From Gemmatimonadota bacterium (GTDB taxonomy: Bacteria > Gemmatimonadota > Gemmatimonadetes > Gemmatimonadales > Gemmatimonadaceae), in the NCBI GenBank assembly GCA_016712265.1, contig JADJRJ010000030.1, positions 434,001 to 498,000 on the forward strand: a stretch of 64,000 bases of DNA, written 5' to 3'. Shown piece after piece: positions 26,930 through 36,079 of this stretch. A model generated the notes under the pieces. The model saw only the letters and a program-made list of their open reading frames with translations. It did no database searches and was not told the DNA's origin. The stretch's first letter is position 1; every line of letters starts with the position of its first letter. A program made the translations under genes and the position numbers.

Positions 26930-29244
26930 CGGTCGTTGCTTCTCCCCGGTCGTACCTGGATGGGCTCAACCCGGCGCAGCGTGCGGCCGTGTTGCACCAC
27001 GCCGGGCCCCTCCTGGTGCTCGCCGGCGCCGGTTCCGGCAAGACGCGCGTATTGACCACGCGGCTCGCGCACCTGATTCGACAGCATGGCGTTCACCCCG
27101 GCGAGATCCTCGCGGTGACGTTCACCAACAAGGCGGCGCGTGAGATGCGGGATCGCATCGGGCGCCTGCTGGAGCGCGAGCCGGCGGGGATGTGGTGCGG
27201 CACCTTCCACGCCATCGGGGCGCGGATGATCCGCATGCAAGCGCCCCTGGTGGGCCGCACCTCGAGCTTCACGATCTACGACGAGGACGACACCCTCGGC
27301 GCGATCAAGCGGTCCATGGAGCGCTTGCGCATTTCGGTGAAGGAACGAGCGCCGCAGGCCATCGCGGCGGCCATCTCCGACGCGAAGAATCAGCTCGTGG
27401 GACATGAGGAGTACGCCTCGTTGGCCCAGGACGCCTTCTCGGAAGACGTCGCCAAGGTGTACCGGGACCTGGATGCAGCGTTGCGACAGGCCAACGCGGT
27501 CACCTTTGACGACCTGCTCACGCTGCCTGTTGAGCTGCTCACCCGTCACCCGGCCGTGCTGGAGGGATACCGGGACCGCTTTCGGCACGTGTTGATCGAC
27601 GAGTACCAGGACACCAACCGGGCGCAGTATCGTTTTGCGGTGCTCATGGCTGGCGGCGACGGCAACCTGATGGTGGTCGGTGACGACGACCAATCGATTT
27701 ACGGCTGGCGCGGGGCGGACATCCGGAACATCCTCGACTTCGAGCGCGACTTTCCGGGCGCGACGGTCGTTCGGCTGGAGGAGAACTACCGCTCCACCCC
27801 CGAGATCCTCGCCGTGGCGAACGCCGCGATCTCCCAGAACGCGGAGCGCCGCGGCAAGACCCTGCGGACGACGCGCGCCAGCGGGGATCGCGTGACGGTC
27901 ATGGCCGCGCTCGACGACCGCGACGAGGCGGAGTTTGTGGTCAGTGAGGTGCAGGCCCGCCGATTCGCATCGCGCGGGCGCCCACTCCGGGACTTTGCCG
28001 TCCTCTACCGAACGAACGCGCAGAGCCGGGCGATGGAAGAAGCCCTGCGGCGCGTGGGAATGCCATATCGACTCGTCGGCGCTGTCCGCTTTTATGACCG
28101 CCGCGAGATTCGCGACCTCATGGCGTACCTTAAGCTGGTGGCCAACCCGGCGGACGACGAGGCGTTCCGCCGGGCGATCGGGGTCCCGCGCCGCGGCGTG
28201 GGCGACACCACGGTCGAGGCGCTGGCGCAGGCGGCCTTCGTCGCGCGTCGCCCCATGTTGGCGATGGCGACCGACGCGGCCGCCATCGCGCCGTTCCGAC
28301 CGGCCGCGCGACAGGCCCTGCAGTCGTTCGCGCAGCTGATCGGGGCGTTGCGCACGATGGCGGTGGACGCCTCGGTTGACGCATTGCTGCAAGAGGTGAT
28401 CGAGCGCACGGGGTTTCTTGACATGCTGCGCGCCGAGGGACCGGAAGGTCAGGAACGCGTGGAGAACGTGCGCGAGCTCGTCGCCGGCGCTGCCGAATCG
28501 GTTGTGGACGATGGGGGCGAGGTGGGCCTCACGCCGCTCGACCACTTCCTGCAGCACGCCTCACTGGTCGCCGGTGTCGATGGCCTGGACCCGTCCGCCG
28601 ATGCGCTCACCCTCATGACGCTACACAACGCCAAGGGACTGGAGTTTCCCGTCGTCTTCGTGACCGGCGTGGAGGAGGGCCTCTTTCCGTTGGCGCGGGC
28701 GCGAGAAACACCGAGCGGCCTGGAGGAGGAGCGTCGGCTGTTCTATGTGGGGATCACGCGCGCCGAGGATTGCCTGTTCATCACGCACGCGCGGGGCCGG
28801 CGTCGCAACGGCGAGTTCATGCCATCGATGCCGTCAAGCTTTTTGCGCGAGATTCCCGAACAACTGGTCGTGGCGCGGAACACGCCGCGGCTGCGTGGGT
28901 CCGGCAAGCTGGGCGAGGAAAGCGGCAGCTGGCGACGGGGCGGGGGCTCGTCCTGGGCGCGCGATGAGGAAGAACGCTGGGATCGTCCCAGTGCGGCCGC
29001 CCGAAGGCCCGGCGTCCCGGTCTTTCGTCCGACGCCCTCGGTGGCCCCTGAGGACGAGTCGCAGGATGAGCCGTGGCTCGCGGTTGGGGCGCGCGTGCGT
29101 CATGTGAAGTTCGGCGAGGGGGTCATCGCCGAACTCTCCGGGACGGGGCGCGAAGCGAAGGCCACAATCGACTTTGACGACGAGACCATCGGCCGGAAGC
29201 GACTCGTCCTGGCGCACGCCGGTCTTGCGCGGGGGACTGACTAG
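26926..29244 (+). CDS. pcrA: ATP-dependent DNA helicase UvrD/PcrA
   Basis: Superfamily 1A 3'-5' helicase for repair and for removing recombinase from DNA. 772 residues from ATG 26926, which overlaps the kinase stop (ATGA). Motifs in order: GAGSGKTR (Walker A), FTNKAAREM, DEYQDTN, VGDDDQSIYGWRGAD, LEENYRST, TLHNAKGLEFPVVF and ERRLFYVGITRA. A basic linker leads to a Tudor-like C-terminus (VRHVKFGEGVIAELSGTG) that in PcrA contacts RNA polymerase. gatC starts immediately after the TAG. Confidence 0.97.
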   Translation: MTVVASPRSYLDGLNPAQRAAVLHHAGPLLVLAGAGSGKTRVLTTRLAHLIRQHGVHPGEILAVTFTNKAAREMRDRIGRLLEREPAGMWCGTFHAIGARMIRMQAPLVGRTSSFTIYDEDDTLGAIKRSMERLRISVKERAPQAIAAAISDAKNQLVGHEEYASLAQDAFSEDVAKVYRDLDAALRQANAVTFDDLLTLPVELLTRHPAVLEGYRDRFRHVLIDEYQDTNRAQYRFAVLMAGGDGNLMVVGDDDQSIYGWRGADIRNILDFERDFPGATVVRLEENYRSTPEILAVANAAISQNAERRGKTLRTTRASGDRVTVMAALDDRDEAEFVVSEVQARRFASRGRPLRDFAVLYRTNAQSRAMEEALRRVGMPYRLVGAVRFYDRREIRDLMAYLKLVANPADDEAFRRAIGVPRRGVGDTTVEALAQAAFVARRPMLAMATDAAAIAPFRPAARQALQSFAQLIGALRTMAVDASVDALLQEVIERTGFLDMLRAEGPEGQERVENVRELVAGAAESVVDDGGEVGLTPLDHFLQHASLVAGVDGLDPSADALTLMTLHNAKGLEFPVVFVTGVEEGLFPLARARETPSGLEEERRLFYVGITRAEDCLFITHARGRRRNGEFMPSMPSSFLREIPEQLVVARNTPRLRGSGKLGEESGSWRRGGGSSWARDEEERWDRPSAAARRPGVPVFRPTPSVAPEDESQDEPWLAVGARVRHVKFGEGVIAELSGTGREAKATIDFDDETIGRKRLVLAHAGLARGTD

Positions 29245-29550
29245 ATGCGTGTTGCACCCGAGGACGTCCGCCATGTGGCGGACCTGGCGCGGATCGGCCT
29301 GGAACCGGATCGCGTCGCCCAGCTGGCCCGGGAGTTGAGCGGGATCCTCGATCACATGGACGTGCTGGCGCGCGCAGTTCCCTCGGACACGCTGCCGATG
29401 GACGGTGCTCCTGGGGTGCGCTCTGTGCTGCGCGAGGACGTCGCAGCGGCGGATCCCCTTCGGCGTCCGAGCGACGCGATGGCGCCGGCGATGCGGGACG
29501 GGCTGTTTCTCGTCCCGCGGCTCGCGGCCCACGAGGATGTCGGCGCATGA
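29245..29550 (+). CDS. gatC: Asp-tRNA(Asn)/Glu-tRNA(Gln) amidotransferase subunit C
   Basis: Small 101-residue subunit that wraps the GatA-GatB interface. The opening VRHVADLARIGLEPDRVAQL and the central Asp-rich LREDVAAADPL segment followed by GLFLVPRL are typical. It abuts the pcrA stop with no gap and overlaps gatA by ATGA, starting the order gatC-gatA-gatB. GatCAB makes Gln-tRNA(Gln), and/or Asn-tRNA(Asn), from misacylated precursors. Confidence 0.95.
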   Translation: MRVAPEDVRHVADLARIGLEPDRVAQLARELSGILDHMDVLARAVPSDTLPMDGAPGVRSVLREDVAAADPLRRPSDAMAPAMRDGLFLVPRLAAHEDVGA

Positions 29551-30992
29551 ACGACCTGACGGCGCTCGATGTGGCCCAACTGCACGGGCGGGTCACTGCG
29601 GGCGAGTTGGCCGCCCTTGAGTGCGTCGACCGGACGTTCGATCGGATGCGGCAGGTTGCCGCAGGGCCAGACGGGCTCAACATCCTGCTCGCCCACGATC
29701 GGGAGTGGTCGCGGGAGCAGGCGGAGGTGGTGGATCGGCAGGTCGCATCCGGGGAGGCGCTGGGCCCGCTCGCCGGCATTCCTGTGGTGGTGAAAGACAA
29801 CCTGGCGACCGAGCACCTCCCGACGACCTGTGGGTCACGAATTCTCGAGGGGTACGTCAGTCCGTACGAGGCGACGGCCGTGCGCCGCCTGCGCGCGGCC
29901 GGCGCTCTGGTGGTGGGGAAGGCGAACCTCGACGAATTCGCCATGGGGTCGTCCACGGAGCACTCGGCCTTTGGCCCCACGAGGAACCCCGTCGACCCGA
30001 CGCGTGTGCCTGGGGGGTCGTCGGGAGGGTCGGCGGCGGCCGTGGCCGCTGGGGTGTGCCGCATCGCATTAGGCTCGGAGACGGGCGGGTCGGTGCGCCA
30101 GCCGGCCGCCTTCTGCGGCGTGGTCGGGCTCAAGCCAACATACGGCCGCGTAAGTCGGTATGGCCTTGTGGCGTTTGCCTCGTCGCTCGATCACGTCGGC
30201 GTCTTCGGGGCGACCGTCGCTGACATGGCGCGGGGGCTGCAGGCCATCGCCGGGCACGACCCGCGCGATGCCACGAGCGCCGCCGACGCCGTGGACGACT
30301 ACGTGGCGTCGGCCACCTCACGCGACGTGCAGGGCCTCGTGGTGGGCTGGCCCACCGAGTACTACGACGACGCCCTGGACCCGCGAATCCGTGCGAGTTG
30401 CGAGACCGCGCGCGATCTCCTCCTCGCGGCAGGGGCCACCGTGCGACCGGTCACGCTACCGCACACCGGGATCGCCATCCCCACTTACTACGTGCTCGCC
30501 CCCGCGGAGGCCTCGGCAAATCTCGCGCGGTTCGACGGGGCGCGGTACGGTATGCGCATGGAAGGGGACGGGCTCCGCGGGATGTACGAGGCGACGCGCT
30601 CTCGCGGGTTTGGTGAGGAAGTCACGCGGCGCATCCTGCTGGGCACCTACGTGCTGTCTGCCGGCTACTACGACGCCTACTATCGGACCGCCATGCAAGC
30701 CCGCCGATTGATCGCGGACGACTTCGCGCGAGTCTTCGCCACCGGCGTGGATGTCCTGCTGACGCCGACCACGCCAGCCCCGGCGTGGCCGCTGGGAGCC
30801 ATCAGTGACCCGTACGAGATGTACCTCGCCGACACCTTCACGGTCCCGGCGAACCTCGCCGGAATTCCGGCGATCTCCGTTCCCGCCGGACGGGTGGATG
30901 GTCTGCCGATCGGCGTGCAACTGATGGCCAACCACTTTGCCGAGGCGACACTGTGCCGGGCGGCCGCCGTCCTTGAGGCCGTGGCGCCATGA
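29547..30992 (+). CDS. gatA: Asp-tRNA(Asn)/Glu-tRNA(Gln) amidotransferase subunit A
   Basis: Glutaminase subunit of GatCAB, amidase-signature family, 481 residues. The catalytic Lys lies in PVVVKDNL; the Ser-cisSer-Lys machinery is in GGSSGGSAAAVAAG and GSETGGSVRQPAAFCG, followed by GLKPTYGRVSRYGL. Ammonia released from Gln is channelled to GatB. ATGA overlaps on both sides (gatC and gatB) suggest coupled translation at equal stoichiometry. Confidence 0.98.
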   Translation: MNDLTALDVAQLHGRVTAGELAALECVDRTFDRMRQVAAGPDGLNILLAHDREWSREQAEVVDRQVASGEALGPLAGIPVVVKDNLATEHLPTTCGSRILEGYVSPYEATAVRRLRAAGALVVGKANLDEFAMGSSTEHSAFGPTRNPVDPTRVPGGSSGGSAAAVAAGVCRIALGSETGGSVRQPAAFCGVVGLKPTYGRVSRYGLVAFASSLDHVGVFGATVADMARGLQAIAGHDPRDATSAADAVDDYVASATSRDVQGLVVGWPTEYYDDALDPRIRASCETARDLLLAAGATVRPVTLPHTGIAIPTYYVLAPAEASANLARFDGARYGMRMEGDGLRGMYEATRSRGFGEEVTRRILLGTYVLSAGYYDAYYRTAMQARRLIADDFARVFATGVDVLLTPTTPAPAWPLGAISDPYEMYLADTFTVPANLAGIPAISVPAGRVDGLPIGVQLMANHFAEATLCRAAAVLEAVAP

Positions 30993-32422
30993 CTGCCGTT
31001 GACTGGGAGCTGGTGGTCGGCCTCGAGGTTCACGTCCAGCTCAAGACCACGACCAAGATCTTCTGTGGCTGCCGGGCGAGTTTTGGGGACCCGCCGAATA
31101 CCAACACGTGTCCCGTCTGCCTTGGTCTGCCAGGCGCCCTGCCCGTGCTCAACGCGCGCGCGGTTGCGCTGGCGGTGCGCGCGGCGCTCGCGTTGGGATG
31201 CGACGTCCAACCTCGGTCGGTCTTTGCCCGAAAGAATTACTTCTATCCCGACCTACCCAAGGGGTACCAGATCTCGCAATTCGACCGCCCGCTGGCACTC
31301 GGTGGCTGGCTCCCGGTTGCGGAAGGGCGGAGGATCGGCATCACACGCGTGCACATGGAAGAGGATGCCGGCAAGTCCATTCATGACCGGTTCGCCGGCT
31401 GGAGTGCCATCGACCTCAACCGCGCCGGCACTCCGCTGATCGAGATCGTCTCCGAGCCCGACCTGCGGTCCGGGGCGGAGGCGCGCGAGTACCTCCTCCG
31501 GCTCAAGGAGATCCTGGAGTACACGGACGTGAGCGACGCGAATATGGAGGAGGGATCGCTGCGCGTGGATGCCAACGTCAGCATTCGACCGCAGGGCGAG
31601 GGGGCGTTAGGCACGAAGACCGAGATCAAGAACATGAACTCGTTTGCCGCGGCGGAGCGTGCGATCGAGGTCGAGTGCGCACGGCAGGTGCGCCTCCGCG
31701 ATGCCGGGGAACGCGTGGTGTCACAGACGCTGCTGTGGGATGGCGCGGCGAACACGGTCCGACCTCAGCGGTCAAAGGAAGAAAGCCACGACTATCGCTA
31801 CTTCCCGGATCCCGACCTTCCCCCGCTCGACCTCGAGCCCGCGTGGATCGAGGCCCGACGCGCGGAACTGCCGGAATTGCCGGCCGCCCGCCGGGCCCGC
31901 CTGGTCTCGCAGCACGGCATCTCGGCAGCCGACGCGACGGTGCTCACGGGTGCGGCGCCCATGGCGGATTACTTCGAGGCCGTCGCTGCGGCGCACGGCG
32001 ACGGGCGAGCCGCGGCCACTTGGGTCATGGGGGACGTGTTGGCCTGGCTCAACGATCGCAAGCTGGAGATCCGGGACGTGCCGCTCGCGCCAGCCGGTTT
32101 GGCGGGAGTGCTCGACCTGGTCCGCGATGGCGTGGTGAGCCGAACCGCAGCGCGGCAGGTCTTCTTCGCGATGATGGATGAACGGGGCGCACGGCCGGCG
32201 CCCGCCGTCGCCGACGCCCTCGGGTTGCGCCAGGTCAGCGACGATGGCGCACTCCTCGGTTGGGTCGATGCCGTGATGGCCGATCACCCGGATGAGGTGC
32301 TCCGGCTGCGTCGCGGCGAGCAGAAGCTCCTGGGAGTGCTCGTGGGTCAGGTGATGAAGCGCAGCGGCGGTCGCGCCGACCCCAAGCGCGTGAACCAACT
32401 GCTCCGCGATCGCCTCGCCTAA
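30989..32422 (+). CDS. gatB: Asp-tRNA(Asn)/Glu-tRNA(Gln) amidotransferase subunit B
   Basis: Kinase/amidation subunit that phosphorylates the misacylated residue and adds ammonia. 477 residues. EVHVQLKT opens the catalytic cradle. FCGCRASFG with TCPVCLGLPG gives a four-Cys zinc cluster; HMEEDAGKS and the DANVSIRPQG segment follow. The YqeY-like tail occupies about the last 140 residues. The TAA stop sits in a CCTAACG octamer shared with the convergent phospholipase-like gene, which overlaps by 4 bases. Confidence 0.98.
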   Translation: MTAVDWELVVGLEVHVQLKTTTKIFCGCRASFGDPPNTNTCPVCLGLPGALPVLNARAVALAVRAALALGCDVQPRSVFARKNYFYPDLPKGYQISQFDRPLALGGWLPVAEGRRIGITRVHMEEDAGKSIHDRFAGWSAIDLNRAGTPLIEIVSEPDLRSGAEAREYLLRLKEILEYTDVSDANMEEGSLRVDANVSIRPQGEGALGTKTEIKNMNSFAAAERAIEVECARQVRLRDAGERVVSQTLLWDGAANTVRPQRSKEESHDYRYFPDPDLPPLDLEPAWIEARRAELPELPAARRARLVSQHGISAADATVLTGAAPMADYFEAVAAAHGDGRAAATWVMGDVLAWLNDRKLEIRDVPLAPAGLAGVLDLVRDGVVSRTAARQVFFAMMDERGARPAPAVADALGLRQVSDDGALLGWVDAVMADHPDEVLRLRRGEQKLLGVLVGQVMKRSGGRADPKRVNQLLRDRLA

Positions 32423-33327
32423 CGCCTGACGCTGGACAGTGGGGGCACGACGGCGGCGGCGAAGGCGAGCTCCGTGGCCGGCATGCCGAAACGGCGATCG
32501 GCGGCAGCCAGGAGGTCGGGCTCGCCCCCGGCGCGCAGCACGTCACGGCGGACCCGCTTGGCGTCTCGCAGTGGATCGAGGCCGGCGGGGTCTAGCCGCT
32601 GTGGCTCGGACAACACGCCGCGGCGAAACATGTCGATCACGAAGTCGAAGGACCGCGCCAGGTAGCGATCGACCTCGTCGTCCGGCAGGTCGAAGCGCGA
32701 GTGCTCCTTGGCTAGCTGGAAGATGCGCTGCCACGACTCCCAGTCGGTGACCCGCACCATGCCGCGAAAGATCCGGCGATTGGTCGGCGTGGAGAAGATC
32801 GTCGGACTCAGGATGCGGTCGAGGTGAGCGTCGCTCCGGCTGTGGTCGAGGAGGATCAGCTCGCGCGCGCGGCGGGCGGGCGCCTCGCCAAGGTGTGTCT
32901 CGAAGCGGTTTTCCCAGTATGAGTGTCCAAGGGCGGCCGTGGATGACGTGACGGTCAGCTGGCGCGGCACAAAGAAGTTGTGCGCGACCACGTCAGCGGC
33001 GAGGTGCGCGAGATACCCCAGGCCGAAGGCGCGCGTGGCCTCGTCCCGTGCGCGGTCCACAATCTCCTGCCCAACGACCCAGGAGTGACAGTGTCGCCCC
33101 GCCGCCGCGTACTTCTTTGCGATCGACGTGTCCGCCGCTATCGATCCGTAGAGGAAGTCATAGGGAAAGGCCTGCAGCAGCTCGGCGACGGGGCCGGGCA
33201 GGAGGTGCAGGGACCGGAGGACCGCGTCACCGAGGAAGACGTGGGTTCCAGGGGTCCACGCCCACGCCTCCGTCGGCGTCAGGCAGAGTGCGAGGCACAC
33301 CAGGACAGCGACCCGCACCGCACGCAC
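32419..33327 (-). CDS. secreted zinc-dependent phospholipase C-like protein
   Basis: 302 residues. A signal peptide of about 23 residues ends AWA, so the mature protein would start WTPGTHVFLG. A mature N-terminal Trp followed by His is the first metal-binding element in bacterial zinc phospholipases C. Further candidate ligands are in HCHSW, HLAADVVAHNFF and HSYWENRFETHLGE, the H-x3-D and H-x3-E type spacing of the family. It probably acts in the periplasm or outside on phospholipid headgroups; the substrate is not known. The next upstream gene encodes a small membrane protein two bases away. Confidence 0.8.
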   Translation of the reverse strand: MRAVRVAVLVCLALCLTPTEAWAWTPGTHVFLGDAVLRSLHLLPGPVAELLQAFPYDFLYGSIAADTSIAKKYAAAGRHCHSWVVGQEIVDRARDEATRAFGLGYLAHLAADVVAHNFFVPRQLTVTSSTAALGHSYWENRFETHLGEAPARRARELILLDHSRSDAHLDRILSPTIFSTPTNRRIFRGMVRVTDWESWQRIFQLAKEHSRFDLPDDEVDRYLARSFDFVIDMFRRGVLSEPQRLDPAGLDPLRDAKRVRRDVLRAGGEPDLLAAADRRFGMPATELAFAAAVVPPLSSVRR

Positions 33328-33329
33328 GG

Positions 33330-33866
33330 TCAGTCTTCGCTGGGTGCGGGGGGGCCTTGGGGCTCGGCCCCGCCGTCGTCTCGCCGCGGCCGATCACCGG
33401 GACGACGACGCTTGCGGCGACGACGTTCCGAACGCTCACGCGCTCCTTCCGGGCGCTCCGAACCCTCCTCCCCGTCTTCCGCTGCCATCGCTGGGGCCGG
33501 TGCCGGGGCCGCTGCGCCGCGCTCGGAACCACGCTCCATGAAGCGGCGCACCTTCTGCGCCCCACTCCGGACCACGTCTGCGGTATCTCGCACCCGGCCG
33601 GTCAACCGCCGCAATTCATCGGCGACTTCTCGCGCGTCGTGCACGGCGGCCGTGATGTCCGACGAGGTCGAGCGCACCAGGCGCGTCAGCTCGTCGAGGG
33701 CGCGGCGGAGCGCCAGCAGCGTGAGGGTGGCGCTGATGAGCAGCACGAGGACGAGGACCGAGGTCACGGCCTGGCCGACCAGGGCAACATTTTCCAGGCC
33801 GCCGCGCTCGATGACAACGCGCGTGGGGTCGTCCTGCAAGGTGGCAAGAAGGGCGATGGCGAACAC
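33330..33866 (-). CDS. small membrane protein with coiled coil and charged tail
   Basis: 178 residues. One membrane segment (VTSVLVLVLLISATLTLLAL) around residues 35-55 is followed by a coiled-coil-like stretch (about 56-110) with DITAAVHDAREVADELRRL, resembling DUF948-type general stress proteins. A low-complexity tail rich in Arg, Glu and Pro follows. No catalytic motif is visible. It is cotranscribed with the phospholipase-like gene (2-base gap). Family assignment is tentative. Confidence 0.6.
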   Translation of the reverse strand: MFAIALLATLQDDPTRVVIERGGLENVALVGQAVTSVLVLVLLISATLTLLALRRALDELTRLVRSTSSDITAAVHDAREVADELRRLTGRVRDTADVVRSGAQKVRRFMERGSERGAAAPAPAPAMAAEDGEEGSERPEGARERSERRRRKRRRPGDRPRRDDGGAEPQGPPAPSED

Positions 33867-33909
33867 GAGGAACGGGCAGGAGGTTGGCGAACGCGGGCAA
33901 TCTAGCAGC

Positions 33910-33939
33910 TTGAGAAGGCAGCGCAGCTACGGGCATTAT
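33910..33939 (+). promoter_or_regulatory. candidate promoter of murA
   Basis: TTGAGA (33910-33915), 18-base spacer, CATTAT (33934-33939), 22 bases before the murA ATG. It is in the divergent gap between the small membrane protein and murA. Confidence 0.45.
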
Positions 33940-33961
33940 TCGCCAACTCACAACACAGCGC

Positions 33962-35247
33962 ATGGCACCAGTCCAGTACATCGTGGAAGGCGGGCATCGA
34001 CTGTCCGGTTCCATTGAACCGGCGGGCAACAAGAACGCCGCCCTCCCGATTATCGCCGCGACGCTCCTCACCGAGCACCCGGTGACCCTGACCAATGTGC
34101 CACGGATCAAGGATACCGAGATCCTGGTCGAGCTCCTCCAGTCGGTAGGGGCGAGCGCCACGTGGGACGGGAACACCCTGTCGGTTGAGGCCCGCGACCT
34201 TCGGACGGACGATCTCGATCCGGAGCTGTGCGCCAGGATTCGCGCCTCGATCCTGCTGGCTGGGCCGCTGCTCGCGCGCCGCGGCCACGCGATCCTTCCC
34301 CGCCAGGTGGCGACGTCATCGGGCGCCGTCGCGTGGACACGCACTTTCTGGCCTTCGAACAATTGGGGGCCACCGTCTCGGCGACGGACCGCTACGAGTT
34401 CCGCGCCGAGCGCTTGCGTGGGGCAGATGTCTTCCTTGATGAACCCAGCGTCACCGCAACCGAAAATGCGCTCATGGCGGCGGTGGCCGCTGAGGGCACG
34501 ACGGTGCTCCGCAACGCGGCCAGCGAGCCGCACGTGCAGGACCTGGCGCGCTTCCTCGTAGCGTTAGGTGCTGCCATCGAGGGCATCGGGACCAACACGA
34601 TGACCATCCACGGCCAGCGCCCCCTTGGCGGGGCGACCTTTCGCGTGGGGCCGGACCATATCGAAGTCGGTTCGTTCATCGGACTCGCCGCCGTCACCCG
34701 GTCCGAGTTGCGCATCGTGCGCGCCGGGGTGGAGCACCTGCGCTCCGTCCTGATGGGGTTCGAGCGCCTGGGGATCCATTGCCACATCGATGGCGATGAC
34801 CTGGTGGTCCCTGCCGAGCAGTCGCGACGCATCCGGGAGGACCTGGGAGGCCACGTGCCCAAGCTGGAGGACCAGCCGTGGCCGGCCTTTCCGGCCGACC
34901 TGATGTCGATCGCCATCGTGACGGCGACGCAATGCGAGGGACTGATCCTCATGTTCGAGAAGATGTTCGAGTCGCGCATGTTCTTCGTTGACAAGCTGGT
35001 GGCGATGGGGGCTCGCATCGTCTTGTGTGACCCGCATCGCGCGCTGGTGGCCGGTCCCTGTCGCCTGCGAGGCGCCCGCGTCGAGTCACCGGATATTCGC
35101 GCGGGGATGGCTGTCCTCCTGGCGGCCCTGTGTGCGGAGGGAACGAGCGTCATTAACAACGCCGGCCAGATCGAACGAGGGTACGAGCGGATCGACGAGC
35201 GCCTGAACGCCCTCGGCGCCCGGATCACGCGCGTGCCGGCGCGTTAA
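33962..35247 (+). CDS. murA: UDP-N-acetylglucosamine 1-carboxyvinyltransferase MurA, frameshifted as given, Asp in place of the catalytic Cys
   Basis: First committed step of peptidoglycan synthesis. Two frames are needed. The first runs from ATG 33962 (GGHRLSGSIEPAGNKNAALP) to about 34298. The second continues from the C4 run at 34298-34301 (PPGGDVIGRRRVDTHF) to the TAA at 35247. One additional C restores a full enzyme of about 428 residues. Because murA is normally essential, a missed base in the assembly is the likely cause. In the restored reading the active-site loop has Asp (codon 34312-34314) where fosfomycin-sensitive enzymes have Cys115. Downstream motifs (ENALMAAVAAEGTT, FPADLMS) are normal. 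pgeF follows one base after the stop. Confidence 0.9.
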
Positions 35248-35248
35248 G

Positions 35249-35929
35249 GTGGAGGTCGAGTCCGCCCCCGGGTTCGAGGCCTTTGGGGTCCGCGCGTTCA
35301 CGACGACTCGTCAGGCGGGAGATTTCGCGTGGCAATCCGTCGAGCCGGCGCACCAGGTGTTCCAGCGCTGGCAATCCCTTCGCGCCTTTGCCGGCGCACC
35401 ACGGCTGGTCGCCTCGCACCAGGTCCATGGCTCGCGGATCCTCGTGCACAGGGGCGGGTGGGAAGGGACGCTCCGCGAGGGCGACGCCGACGGGCACCTG
35501 TCGGCCGGCCGCGGGACAGCGATGGCCGTGTCGCTGGCGGACTGCGTGCCCGTGTTCATCGCGCATCCCTCGGGCGCTGTTGCGGTGGTACACTCGGGAT
35601 GGCGCGGGACGGTTGGCGACATTGCCGGCCGCGCAATCGATACCTTGGTGGAGCTGGGGCTCAGGGCCTCCGACCTGGTCGCGCACTGCGGGCCGGCGAT
35701 CTGTGGGAGCTGCTACGTGGTGGGGCCGGATGTCTACGGGCAGCTCACGGGCCGGTCGGTCGCCGATCCCACCGGGGTGGACCTCCGCCGGTTGATCGCG
35801 CATCGGCTCGAGCAATGTGGGGTGCCCGCAGTGACGATTTCCGCTCGTTGCACGCGGTGCGATAATGCCCGGTTCTTTTCCCACCGGTGCGGCGATGCGG
35901 GTCGCCAAGTTGGGGTCATCGTTTCGTAG
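35249..35929 (+). CDS. pgeF: PgeF/YfiH family protein (multicopper-oxidase-like fold, purine nucleoside/peptidoglycan editing)
   Basis: 226 residues from GTG 35249. Family signatures: ASHQVHGSRIL, SLADCVPVFI, VVHSGWRGTVG and GPAICGSCYVVG. The His and Cys of these motifs form the zinc site. Members have been described as laccase-like, as adenosine-processing enzymes, and in E. coli as an editing factor that hydrolyses wrong residues on peptidoglycan precursors. Its place directly after murA favours the envelope role. Which activity applies cannot be told from sequence. Confidence 0.88.
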   Translation: MEVESAPGFEAFGVRAFTTTRQAGDFAWQSVEPAHQVFQRWQSLRAFAGAPRLVASHQVHGSRILVHRGGWEGTLREGDADGHLSAGRGTAMAVSLADCVPVFIAHPSGAVAVVHSGWRGTVGDIAGRAIDTLVELGLRASDLVAHCGPAICGSCYVVGPDVYGQLTGRSVADPTGVDLRRLIAHRLEQCGVPAVTISARCTRCDNARFFSHRCGDAGRQVGVIVS

Positions 35930-35968
35930 AGACGGGGGCACCGAAGTACAAGGAACTCAAGGGTTTCC

Positions 35969-35997
35969 TTGACCTGACCCAAGCCGGGACCTACATT
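35969..35997 (+). promoter_or_regulatory. candidate promoter of the rimP-nusA-infB operon
   Basis: TTGACC (35969-35974), 17-base spacer, TACATT (35992-35997). The predicted start point is near 36004, upstream of the hairpin and terminator in the leader, so transcripts would have to pass the terminator to reach rimP. Confidence 0.6.
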
Positions 35998-36004
35998 CCC
36001 GTCA

Positions 36005-36059
36005 CGCCCGGATGCCACCGGGCGCGTGAAATGTGGGGGAGGCTCCCCCGCATTTTTTT
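36005..36059 (+). terminator. leader hairpin and strong intrinsic terminator upstream of rimP (candidate attenuator)
   Basis: First hairpin: CGCCCGG (36005-36011) pairs with CCGGGCG (36018-36024). Second: 36032-36040 pairs with 36044-36052 around a GGC loop (one G-T pair), followed by seven T (36053-36059). The terminator ends 21 bases before the rimP ATG. It either ends pgeF transcripts or attenuates the rimP-nusA operon. In Bacillus subtilis the nusA operon leader is known to carry a NusA-dependent terminator used for autoregulation. Confidence 0.75.
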
Positions 36060-36079
36060 GTTCTCAAGGGGTCGAGGCC

